A stretch of DNA of 64,000 nucleotides, taken from Aphelocoma coerulescens. Taxonomy: Eukaryota > Chordata > Aves > Passeriformes > Corvidae. The stretch covers positions 143,167-207,166 of the forward strand of contig NW_027183584.1 in the NCBI RefSeq assembly GCF_041296385.1, read 5' to 3'. A model generated the notes under the pieces. It saw only the letters and a program-made list of their open reading frames with translations, did no database searches and was not told where the DNA came from. The first letter of the stretch is position 1. Each line of letters opens with the position of its first letter. Positions 1 to 8,847 of the stretch are shown here, piece after piece. Both the position numbers and the translations under genes were made by a program.

Positions 1-103
1 TTCACATACCTTCGGTATCCCTGAGTCCAAGCAGCTAAAGCTCACAGAGACAGAAGTGTCAGGAAGGAAAACGTTCCAAAAGCACCCCCTTCTCTTATCA
101 GCA

Positions 104-119
104 TATAAATTGTGCACAA
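104..119 (+). promoter_or_regulatory. TATA-like motif overlapping a 10-bp palindrome
   Basis: TATAAAT at 104-110 runs into the perfect palindrome TTGTGCACAA at 110-119. It is at the same offset in the other units I checked. A role as a core promoter is speculative: no initiator, transcript or downstream gene is evident, and TATAAA can also act as a weak polyadenylation signal. Confidence 0.2.
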
Positions 120-362
120 CAGGCTGCGGCACCGAACCTTCCTTCTCAGATAGACATGCCATCACACTTTTCACTCTTGCAGCTCGGTTGAAAAGCTCCA
201 GCAGCTGCTCCCGCAATAGCAAAAGGTTCTAGAAGTGAAAGCCAGTTTGGGGCTGCACCTTCTCCTTGCCGCATGTAAGCCACACCAAACTCCCTGATGC
301 ACTCTGTCCTCCCCTTCTCAAAGGAGTAGACGGTGGCATCAGGACACACCTGTGTCCCAGCA

Positions 363-407
363 GCTGGGTGCCCAGCCGGGAGCAGGAGCAGGGCTGGGGC
401 TGCTCCC
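363..407. other. GC-rich inverted-repeat cluster
   Basis: Two stems sit side by side: GCTGGG (363-368) with CCCAGC (371-376) across a 2-base gap, and GGGAGCAG (378-385) with CTGCTCCC (400-407) across 14 bases. Either strand could fold as two hairpins. It recurs in each unit; single-base differences in U27, U28 and U29 fall in the indel-rich region. No known structural RNA was recognised. Confidence 0.4.
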
Positions 408-414
408 AAAGTTG

Positions 415-426
415 CCCCGCCCCAAT
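415..426. promoter_or_regulatory. GC box abutting a CCAAT box
   Basis: CCCCGCCCC at 415-423 is a canonical Sp1-type GC box (GGGGCGGGG on the minus strand). It overlaps CCAAT at 422-426. The pair is typical of vertebrate promoters and is present in each unit. It lies only about 40 bp from the minus-strand poly(A) signal, so it could equally mark the start of a plus-strand transcript or be chance in G+C-rich DNA. Confidence 0.25.
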
Positions 427-466
427 GCCAGAGCCGGACATATGCTGAGGGGGGGCTGGATCAGGC

Positions 467-472
467 TTTATT
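467..472 (-). promoter_or_regulatory. Minus-strand AATAAA polyadenylation signal
   Basis: TTTATT on the plus strand reads AATAAA on the minus strand. On the minus strand it is followed by a C7 run (plus-strand G7) and then a GT-rich stretch, an arrangement compatible with cleavage near 440-455. It recurs at the same offset in each unit. A transcript ending here would come from the minisatellite side (higher coordinates). No stop-terminated gene with an ATG start was recognised upstream of it. Confidence 0.4.
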
Positions 473-704
473 GTCCAGCTGCATGCCAGGAGTGAGCACA
501 AAATCTACCTGCATTCTCTGCAGCATGCCATCCTGGAGCAGAGCCATTGCCAAAGGAAGCCGTGAGCCCGTGCCAAGCCAGTGCCGGAGTGGGATCCTAG
601 CAGCACCTGTGGAAGCCGGGAGAGAGGAGCCCACCTGGAGCAGGTTCGTGCAGGATTAATCATCCCGTGGCTTCCCACCAGGGTCCTGTTGCTTCCAAAA
701 GGCC

Positions 705-721
705 CCACAGTGTCACTGTGG
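705..721. other. Perfect 17-bp inverted repeat at the minisatellite edge
   Basis: CCACAGTG (705-712), a central T, then CACTGTGG (714-721). It is made from the TGTCAC words that also build the 75-bp monomers and lies in the decayed left margin of the minisatellite. It is a potential cruciform or dimeric protein site; nothing identifies a binding factor. Confidence 0.45.
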
Positions 722-811
722 CCCCTCGGTTCCACCAGGTTCCATAGCGTCACTGTGGTGCCCAGGGTTCCGTCAGCTTCGCCAGCATCCCCACGGTCTG
801 CAGAGGTCCCC

Positions 812-1112
812 GAGCTTCTGTGGTGTCACAGTGGAGGCAGGGTTGCATCAGGTTCCATAGCATCAGCACGGTCTCCAGGGCTCCCAGAGGTTCTGTGGTG
901 TCACAGTGGAGGCAGGGTTGCATCAGGTTCCATAGCATCACCACAGTCTCCAGGGCTCCCTGAGCTTCTGTGGTGTCACAGTGGAGGCAGGGTTGCATCA
1001 GGTTCCATAGCATCAGCACGGTCTCCAGGGCTCCCAGAGGTTCTGTGGTGTCACAGAGGAGGCAGGGTTGCATCAGGTTCCATAGCATCAGCACGGTCTC
1101 CAGGGCTCCCCT
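812..1112. repeat. 75-bp minisatellite core inside U1 (4 monomers)
   Basis: Monomers start at 812, 887, 962 and 1037, each 75 bp; the last is one base longer. They alternate: the 1st and 3rd begin GAGCTTCTG and contain CAGCACGG, the 2nd begins GAGGTTCTG and contains CACCACAG, the 4th has CAGAGG in place of CAGTGG. A diverged fifth copy follows at 1113-1191, and weaker copies lie at about 660-811 and 1192-1290. The clean centre with decayed edges is the pattern expected from unequal exchange. The same core recurs in each unit. Confidence 0.95.
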
Positions 1113-1362
1113 GAGCTTCTGTGGTGGTGTCACAGAGGAGCCAGGCTTCCTTGTAGTTCCCCAGCATCACAAAGGCTCTCCTGGGAGCCACGGGTCACAA
1201 AGCACCGTGGGCTCTGTGCAGCCCCGCTGTGTCACAATGGCCGCTGGCTTCCACGAGCCCCCGCAGTGTCCCAGTGGGCCCCGTGGCTTTAGGAGTGGGT
1301 GGCTGGGAGTTGGTGCCAGCGGCTGGGGGAGCAGCAGCAGGGACTGTGTGTGGACAGTGCCA

Positions 1363-1380
1363 TGGCCACTTGTGTGGCCA
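1363..1380. other. 7-bp stem inverted repeat
   Basis: TGGCCAC (1363-1369), loop TTGT, GTGGCCA (1374-1380). About 80 bp downstream is a second one: GGAGCAG (1463-1469), GG, CTGCTCC (1472-1478). Both recur per unit. U22 has lost one base in the first arm, inside the indel-rich part of the window. No function assigned. Confidence 0.4.
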
Positions 1381-1446
1381 CTGGTGTCTCTGTGCCAGGC
1401 ACAGCCGTGGTGTGTAACACCGGCTCTGGGTCCTTTGGCTGTGCAG

Positions 1447-1630
1447 GTGGCAGTCACGGCCTGGAGCAGGGCTGCTCCCGGGGGACAGCCTGGGGCAGGA
1501 GGCTGCTGGAGATTCATTCCCCACACTCCTTGTCATGAGGTGCTCAGAGTGATTGGAAAGGCTGTTGGCAGCAGGCAGTTCTCTGGGTTCAAGCTGTGGA
1601 GCTGTCAGCGGGAATGCAAAGGCCAAGCTG
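1447..1630 (+). other. Possible plus-strand exon (weak)
   Basis: A pyrimidine-containing stretch ends in TGTGCAG at 1446, an acceptor-like site. In most units CTG|GTGAGC follows at 1630/1631, a donor-like site. The 184-nt interval has one open frame. In U1, U2 and U6 base 1631 is C, which removes the donor GT. This rests only on splice-like motifs, which occur often by chance; no protein family was recognised in the open frame. Confidence 0.15.
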
Positions 1631-2095
1631 CTGAGCCTTTTGTCCTGGTGCCTTTAGTGTGTGAGCAGTCCCTGGTGCCGTTGTCTTTGGATCCTGAGTG
1701 TGGGAGAGGCAAGGCTTAGGATGGTGCGTAGAGCTGAGAAGGAAAGTGCCGAGAGCAGCGTGTGTGCTGCTGCTTTGAGGGGTGCAGTTGAAGTTGTAGG
1801 CAGCAAGAGCTTTCTCAGCTGGCCCTTTTGTGAGCTCTGCTTTTGCCAGATGACTTCCATCTTACCCTCTTACCATCTTAGCCTCTCATTTTTGCATATC
1901 CCAAACCCCCTTCCAAACATCCAGCAGCTGCTTGTAAAGAAGAAGTCCTAGAACAAAAAGCCAGTGCTGCCTTTCATAGCCCCTTTGCTGTCTATGAAGT
2001 AGAGGAAAGAAGCTAGTGAGACGCACTTTCTTTCTCAACTCCATAGAGCGCATCCTTCTCTCAAGGTGGCAGAGTCCTTGGCGGAAGTGAAGCAT

Positions 2096-2107
2096 CTGCA
2101 GCTGCAG
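2096..2107. other. 12-bp palindrome
   Basis: CTGCAGCTGCAG is a perfect palindrome containing two PstI sites and a central PvuII/E-box CAGCTG. It is present in each unit. No function is implied by sequence alone. Confidence 0.5.
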
Positions 2108-2193
2108 TTCAGACTGAGAGATGTGCCAGGACAGGAAACATTTGCTGACCTTCCCTGTTCCCTGTGCAACATGATTCTCGCATCCCAGTCACT

Positions 2194-4386
2194 TTCACAT
2201 ACCTTCGGTATCCCTGAGTCCAAGCAGCTAAAGCTCACAGAGACAGAAGTGTCAGGAAGGAAAACGTTGCAAAAGCACCCCCTTCTCTTATCAGCATATA
2301 AATTGTGCACAACAGGCTGCGGCACCGAACCTTCCTTCTCAGATAGACATGCCATCACACTTTTCACTCTTGCAGCTCGGTTGAAAAGCTCCAGCAGCTG
2401 CTCCCGCAATAGCAAAAGGTTCTAGAAGTGAAAGCCAGTTTGGGGCTGCACCTTCTCCTTGCCGCATGTAAGCCACACCAAACTCCCTGATGCACTCTGT
2501 CCTCCCCTTCTCAAAGGAGTAGACGGTGGCATCAGGACACACCTGTGTCCCAGCAGCTGGGTGCCCAGCCGGGAGCAGGAGCAGGGCTGGGGCTGCTCCC
2601 AAAGTTGCCCCGCCCCAATGCCAGAGCCGGACATATGCTGAGGGGGGGCTGGATCAGGCTTTATTGTCCAGCTGCATGCCAGGAGTGAGCACAAAATCTA
2701 CCTGCATTCTCTGCAGCATGCCATCCTGGAGCAGAGCCATTGCCAAAGGAAGCCGTCAGCCCGTGCCAAGCCAGTGCCGGAGTGGGATCCTAGCAGCACC
2801 TGTGGAAGCCGGGAGAGAGGAGCCCACCTGGAGCAGGTTCGTGCAGGATTAATCATCCCGTGGCTTCCCACCAGGGTCCTGTTGCTTCCAAAAGGCCCCA
2901 CAGTGTCACTGTGGCCCCTCGGTTCCACCAGGTTCCATAGCGTCACTGTGGTGTCCAGGGTTCCGTCAGCTTCGCCAGCATCCCCACGGTCTGCAGAGCT
3001 CCCCGAGCTTCTGTGGTGTCACAGTGGAGGCAGGGTTGCATCAGGTTCCATAGCATCAGCACGGTCTCCAGGGCTCCCAGAGGTTCTGTGGTGTCACAGT
3101 GGAGGCAGGGTTGCATCAGGTTCCATAGCATCACCACAGTCTCCAGGGCTCCCTGAGCTTCTGTGGTGTCACAGTGGAGGCAGGGTTGCATCAGGTTCCA
3201 TAGCATCAGCACGGTCTCCAGGGCTCCCAGAGGTTCTGTGGTGTCACAGAGGAGGCAGGGTTGCATCAGGTTCAATAGCATCAGCACGGTCTCCAGGGCT
3301 CCCCTGAGCTTCTGTGGTGGTGTCACAGAGGAGCCAGGCTTCCTTGTAGTTCCCCAGCATCACAAAGGCTCTCCTGGGAGCCACGGGTCACAAAGCACCG
3401 TGGGCTCTGTGCAGCCCCGCTGTGTCACAATGGCCGCTGGCTTCCACGAGCCCCCGCAGTGTCCCAGTGGGCCCCGTGGCTTTAGGAGTGGGTGGCTGGG
3501 AGTTGGTGCCAGCGGCTGGGGGAGCAGCAGCAGGGACTGTGTGTGGACAGTGCCATGGCCACTTGTGTGGCCACTGGTGTCTCTGTGCCAGGCACAGCCG
3601 TGGTGTGTAACACCGGCTCTGGGTCCTTTGGCTGTGCAGGTGGCAGTCACGGCCTGGAGCAGGGCTGCTCCCGGGGGACAGCCTGGGGCAGGAGGCTGCT
3701 GGAGATTCATTCCCCACACTCCTTGTCATGAGGTGCTCAGAGTGATTGGAAAGGCTGTTGGCAGCAGGCAGTTCTCTGGGTTCAAGCTGTGGAGCTGTCA
3801 GCGGGAATGCAAAGGCCAAGCTGCTGAGCCTTTTGTCCTGGTGCCTTTAGTGTGTGAGCAGTCCCTGGTGCCGTTGTCTTTGGATCCTGAGTGTGGGAGA
3901 GGCAAGGCTTAGGATGGTGCGTAGAGCTGAGAAGGAAAGTGCCGAGAGCAGCGTGTGTGCTGCTGCTTTGAGGGGTGCAGTTGAAGTTGTAGGCAGCAAG
4001 AGCTTTCTCAGCTGGCCCTTTTGTGAGCTCTGCTTTTGCCAGATGACTTCCATCTTACCCTCTTACCATCTTAGCCTCTCATTTTTGCATATCCCAAACC
4101 CCCTTCCAAACATCCAGCAGCTGCTTGTAAAGAAGAAGTCCTAGAACAAAAAGCCAGTGCTGCCTTTCATAGCCCCTTTGCTGTCTATGAAGTAGAGGAA
4201 AGAAGCTAGTGAGACGCACTTTCTTTCTCAACTCCATAGAGCGCATCCTTCTCTCAAGGTGGCAGAGTCCTTGGCGGAAGTGAAGCATCTGCAGCTGCAG
4301 TTCAGACTGAGAGATGTGCCAGGACAGGAAACATTTGCTGACCTTCCCTGTTCCCTGTGCAACATGATTCTCGCATCCCAGTCACT
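2194..4386 (+). repeat. Macrosatellite unit U2 (S)
   Basis: 2,193 bp; monomer core 3005-3305. Bases: 76 G, 564 C, 761 T, 1040 G, 1631 C, 1642 G. First unit of the left five-unit block; its counterpart is U7, which differs at 1631. Confidence 0.97.
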
Positions 4387-6654
4387 TTCACATACCTTCG
4401 GTATCCCTGAGTCCAAGCAGCTAAAGCTCACAGAGACAGAAGTGTCAGGAAGGAAAACGTTCCAAAAACACCCCCTTCTCTTATCAGCATATAAATTGTG
4501 CACAACAGGCTGCGGCACCGAACCTTCCTTCTCAGATAGACATGCCATCACACTTTTCACTCTTGCAGCTCGGTTGAAAAGCTCCAGCAGCTGCTCCCGC
4601 AATAGCAAAAGGTTCTAGAAGTGAAAGCCAGTTTGGGGCTGCACCTTCTCCTTGCCGCATGTAAGCCACACCAAACTCCCTGATGCACTCTGTCCTCCCC
4701 TTCTCAAAGGAGTAGACGGTGGCATCAGGACACACCTGTGTCCCAGCAGCTGGGTGCCCAGCCGGGAGCAGGAGCAGGGCTGGGGCTGCTCCCAAAGTTG
4801 CCCCGCCCCAATGCCAGAGCCGGACATATGCTGAGGGGGGGCTGGATCAGGCTTTATTGTCCAGCTGCATGCCAGGAGTGAGCACAAAATCTACCTGCAT
4901 TCTCTGCAGCATGCCATCCTGGAGCAGAGCCATTGCCAAAGGAAGCCGTGAGCCCGTGCCAAGCCAGTGCCGGAGTGGGATCCTAGCAGCACCTGTGGAA
5001 GCCGGGAGAGAGGAGCCCACCTGGAGCAGGTTCGTGCAGGATTAATCATCCCGTGGCTTCCCACCAGGGTCCTGTTGCTTCCAAAAGGCCCCACAGTGTC
5101 ACTGTGGCCCCTCGGTTCCACCAGGTTCCATAGCGTCACTGTGGTGCCCAGGGTTCCGTCAGCTTCGCCAGCATCCCCACGGTCTGCAGAGCTCCCCGAG
5201 CTTCTGTGGTGTCACAGTGGAGGCAGGGTTGCATCAGGTTCCATAGCATCAGCACGGTCTCCAGGGCTCCCAGAGGTTCTGTGGTGTCACAGTGGAGGCA
5301 GGGTTGCATCAGGTTCCATAGCATCACCACAGTCTCCAGGGCTCCCTGAGCTTCTGTGGTGTCACAGTGGAGGCAGGGTTGCATCAGGTTCCATAGCATC
5401 AGCACGGTCTCCAGGGCTCCCAGAGGTTCTGTGGTGTCACAGAGGAGGCAGGGTTGCATCAGGTTCCATAGCATCAGCACGGTCTCCAGGGCTCCAAGAG
5501 CTTCTGTGTTGTCACAGAGGAGGCAGGGTTGCATCAGGTTCAATAGCATCAGCACGGTCTCCAGGGCTCCCCTGAGCTTCTGTGGTGGTGTCACAGAGGA
5601 GCCAGGCTTCCTTGTAGTTCCCCAGCATCACAAAGGCTCTCCTGGGAGCCACGGGTCACAAAGCATTGTGTGCTCTGTGCAGCCCCGCTGTGTCACAATG
5701 GCCGCTGGCTTCCACGAGCCCCCGCAGTGTCCCAGTGGGCCCCGTGGCTTTAGGAGTGGGTGGCTGGGAGTTGGTGCCAGCGGCTGGGGGAGCAGCAGCA
5801 GGGACTGTGTGTGGACAGTGCCATGGCCACTTGTGTGGCCACTGGTGTCTCTGTGCCAGGCACAGCCGTGGTGTGTAACACCGGCTCTGGGTCCTTTGGC
5901 TGTGCAGGTGGCAGTCACGGCCTGGAGCAGGGCTGCTCCCGGGGGACAGCCTGGGGCAGGAGGCTGCTGGAGATTCATTCCCCACACTCCTTGTCATGAG
6001 GTGCTCAGAGTGATTGGAAAGGCTGTTGGCAGCAGGCAGTTCTCTGGGTTCAAGCTGTGGAGCTGTCAGCGGGAATGCAAAGGCCAAGCTGGTGAGCCTT
6101 TTGTCCTGGTGCCTTTAGTGTGTGAGCAGTCCCTGGTGCCGTTGTCTTTGGATCCTGAGTGTGGGAGAGGCAAGGCTTAGGATGGTGCGTAGAGCTGAGA
6201 AGGAAAGTGCCGAGAGCAGCGTGTGTGCTGCTGCTTTGAGGGGTGCAGTTGAAGTTGTAGGCAGCAAGAGCTTTCTCAGCTGGCCCTTTTGTGAGCTCTG
6301 CTTTTGCCAGATGACTTCCATCTTACCCTCTTACCATCTTAGCCTCTCATTTTTGCATATCCCAAACCCCCTTCCAAACATCCAGCAGCTGCTTGTAAAG
6401 AAGAAGTCCTAGAACAAAAAGCCAGTGCTGCCTTTCATAGCCCCTTTGCTGTCTATGAAGTAGAGGAAAGAAGCTAGTGAGACGCACTTTCTTTCTCAAC
6501 TCCATAGAGCGCATCCTTCTCTCAAGGTGGCAGAGTCCTTGGCGGAAGTGAAGCATCTGCAGCTGCAGTTCAGACTGAGAGATGTGCCAGGACAGGAAAC
6601 ATTTGCTGACCTTCCCTGTTCCCTGTGCAACATGATTCTCGCATCCCAGTCACT
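4387..6654 (+). repeat. Macrosatellite unit U3 (L, five monomers)
   Basis: 2,268 bp; monomer core 5198-5573. Bases: 76 C, 564 G, 761 C, 1631 G, 1642 G. It has A at offset 82 (AAAAAC), shared only with U8. It also has three private substitutions within six bases (T at 5666, 5667 and 5671). Confidence 0.97.
5198..5573. repeat. 75-bp minisatellite core of U3 (5 monomers)
   Basis: The extra monomer relative to S units is the fifth. It starts after CTCCAAGAG and reads GTGTTGTCAC where other monomers read GTGGTGTCAC. The fourth monomer then has TTCCATAG rather than TTCAATAG. The same extra monomer marks all L units and the X unit, so it is one ancestral duplication spread by exchange. Confidence 0.93.
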
Positions 6655-8847
6655 TTCACATACCTTCGGTATCCCTGAGTCCAAGCAGCTAAAGCTCACA
6701 GAGACAGAAGTGTCAGGAAGGAAAACGTTCCAAAAGCACCCCCTTCTCTTATCAGCATATAAATTGTGCACAACAGGCTGCGGCACCGAACCTTCCTTCT
6801 CAGATAGACATGCCATCACACTTTTCACTCTTGCAGCTCGGTTGAAAAGCTCCAGCAGCTGCTCCCGCAATAGCAAAAGGTTCTAGAAGTGAAAGCCAGT
6901 TTGGGGCTGCACCTTCTCCTTGCCGCATGTAAGCCACACCAAACTCCCTGATGCACTCTGTCCTCCCCTTCTCAAAGGAGTAGACGGTGGCATCAGGACA
7001 CACCTGTGTCCCAGCAGCTGGGTGCCCAGCCGGGAGCAGGAGCAGGGCTGGGGCTGCTCCCAAAGTTGCCCCGCCCCAATGCCAGAGCCGGACATATGCT
7101 GAGGGGGGGCTGGATCAGGCTTTATTGTCCAGCTGCATGCCAGGAGTGAGCACAAAATCTACCTGCATTCTCTGCAGCATGCCATCCTGGAGCAGAGCCA
7201 TTGCCAAAGGAAGCCGTGAGCCCGTGCCAAGCCAGTGCCGGAGTGGGATCCTAGCAGCACCTGTGGAAGCCGGGAGAGAGGAGCCCACCTGGAGCAGGTT
7301 CGTGCAGGATTAATCATCCCGTGGCTTCCCACCAGGGTCCTGTTGCTTCCAAAAGGCCCCACAGTGTCACTGTGGCCCCTCGGTTCCACCAGGTTCCATA
7401 GCGTCACTGTGGTGCCCAGGGTTCCGTCAGCTTCGCCAGCATCCCCACGGTCTGCAGAGCTCCCCGAGCTTCTGTGGTGTCACAGTGGAGGCAGGGTTGC
7501 ATCAGGTTCCATAGCATCAGCACGGTCTCCAGGGCTCCCAGAGGTTCTGTGGTGTCACAGTGGAGGCAGGGTTGCATCAGGTTCCATAGCATCACCACAG
7601 TCTCCAGGGCTCCCTGAGCTTCTGTGGTGTCACAGTGGAGGCAGGGTTGCATCAGGTTCCATAGCATCAGCACGGTCTCCAGGGCTCCCAGAGGTTCTGT
7701 GGTGTCACAGAGGAGGCAGGGTTGCATCAGGTTCAATAGCATCAGCACGGTCTCCAGGGCTCCCCTGAGCTTCTGTGGTGGTGTCACAGAGGAGCCAGGC
7801 TTCCTTGTAGTTCCCCAGCATCACAAAGGCTCTCCTGGGAGCCACGGGTCACAAAGCACCGTGGGCTCTGTGCAGCCCCGCTGTGTCACAATGGCCGCTG
7901 GCTTCCACGAGCCCCCGCAGTGTCCCAGTGGGCCCCGTGGCTTTAGGAGTGGGTGGCTGGGAGTTGGTGCCAGCGGCTGGGGGAGCAGCAGCAGGGACTG
8001 TGTGTGGACAGTGCCATGGCCACTTGTGTGGCCACTGGTGTCTCTGTGCCAGGCACAGCCGTGGTGTGTAACACCGGCTCTGGGTCCTTTGGCTGTGCAG
8101 GTGGCAGTCACGGCCTGGAGCAGGGCTGCTCCCGGGGGACAGCCTGGGGCAGGAGGCTGCTGGAGATTCATTCCCCACACTCCTTGTCATGAGGTGCTCA
8201 GAGTGATTGGAAAGGCTGTTGGCAGCAGGCAGTTCTCTGGGTTCAAGCTGTGGAGCTGTCAGCGGGAATGCAAAGGCCAAGCTGGTGAGCCTTTTGTCCT
8301 GGTGCCTTTAGTGTGTGAGCAGTCCCTGGTGCCGTTGTCTTTGGATCCTGAGTGTGGGAGAGGCAAGGCTTAGGATGGTGCGTAGAGCTGAGAAGGAAAG
8401 TGCCGAGAGCAGCGTGTGTGCTGCTGCTTTGAGGGGTGCAGTTGAAGTTGTAGGCAGCAAGAGCTTTCTCAGCTGGCCCTTTTGTGAGCTCTGCTTTTGC
8501 CAGATGACTTCCATCTTACCCTCTTACCATCTTAGCCTCTCATTTTTGCATATCCCAAACCCCCTTCCAAACATCCAGCAGCTGCTTGTAAAGAAGAAGT
8601 CCTAGAACAAAAAGCCAGTGCTGCCTTTCATAGCCCCTTTGCTGTCTATGAAGTAGAGGAAAGAAGCTAGTGAGACGCACTTTCTTTCTCAACTCCATAG
8701 AGCGCATCCTTCTCTCAAGGTGGCAGAGTCCTTGGCGGAAGTGAAGCATCTGCAGCTGCAGTTCAGACTGAGAGATGTGCCAGGACAGGAAACATTTGCT
8801 GACCTTCCCTGTTCCCTGTGCAACATGATTCTCGCATCCCAGTCACT
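6655..8847 (+). repeat. Macrosatellite unit U4 (S)
   Basis: 2,193 bp; monomer core 7466-7766. Bases: 76 C, 564 G, 761 C, 1040 G, 1631 G, 1642 G. Same haplotype at these sites as U9 and U10. Confidence 0.97.

Larger units (their letters stand above)
1..2193 (+). repeat. Macrosatellite unit U1 (S type, reference copy)
   Basis: 2,193 bp. Diagnostic bases: 76 C, 564 G, 761 C, 1040 G, 1631 C, 1642 G. It carries a private G at 806 (all other units have C) and C at 1081 in the last clean monomer, where most S units have A. It does not fit either neighbouring higher-order block. Confidence 0.97.

Noticed and set aside
441..461. G-quadruplex at the G7 run
   Set aside because: One long G-run without three nearby partners does not meet the usual four-tract pattern. 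The region near 1298-1342 has four G-tracts but with one long loop, so it is weak.
812..1112. CRISPR-like direct repeats
   Set aside because: The 75-bp copies are contiguous with no unique spacers, and there are no cas genes; this is a minisatellite.
970..1719. Plus-strand open frame of about 249 codons (274 in L units)
   Set aside because: It starts at GTG, runs through the minisatellite, overlaps other open frames on both strands, and matches no family I recognise. Its length tracks monomer number.
1..2193. Transposable element ends, tRNA, rRNA or CENP-B box within the unit
   Set aside because: I looked for terminal repeats, target-site duplications, tRNA-like cloverleaf boxes, rRNA-like stretches and the CENP-B pattern and found no convincing match. 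CENP-B-like words around TTCG and CCCG fail at required positions.
2066..2425. 119-codon plus-strand frame in each unit and its 126-codon minus-strand overlap
   Set aside because: They start at GTG and TTG, overlap on opposite strands, and show no recognisable domain. Two competing frames of similar length on one stretch are more likely chance.
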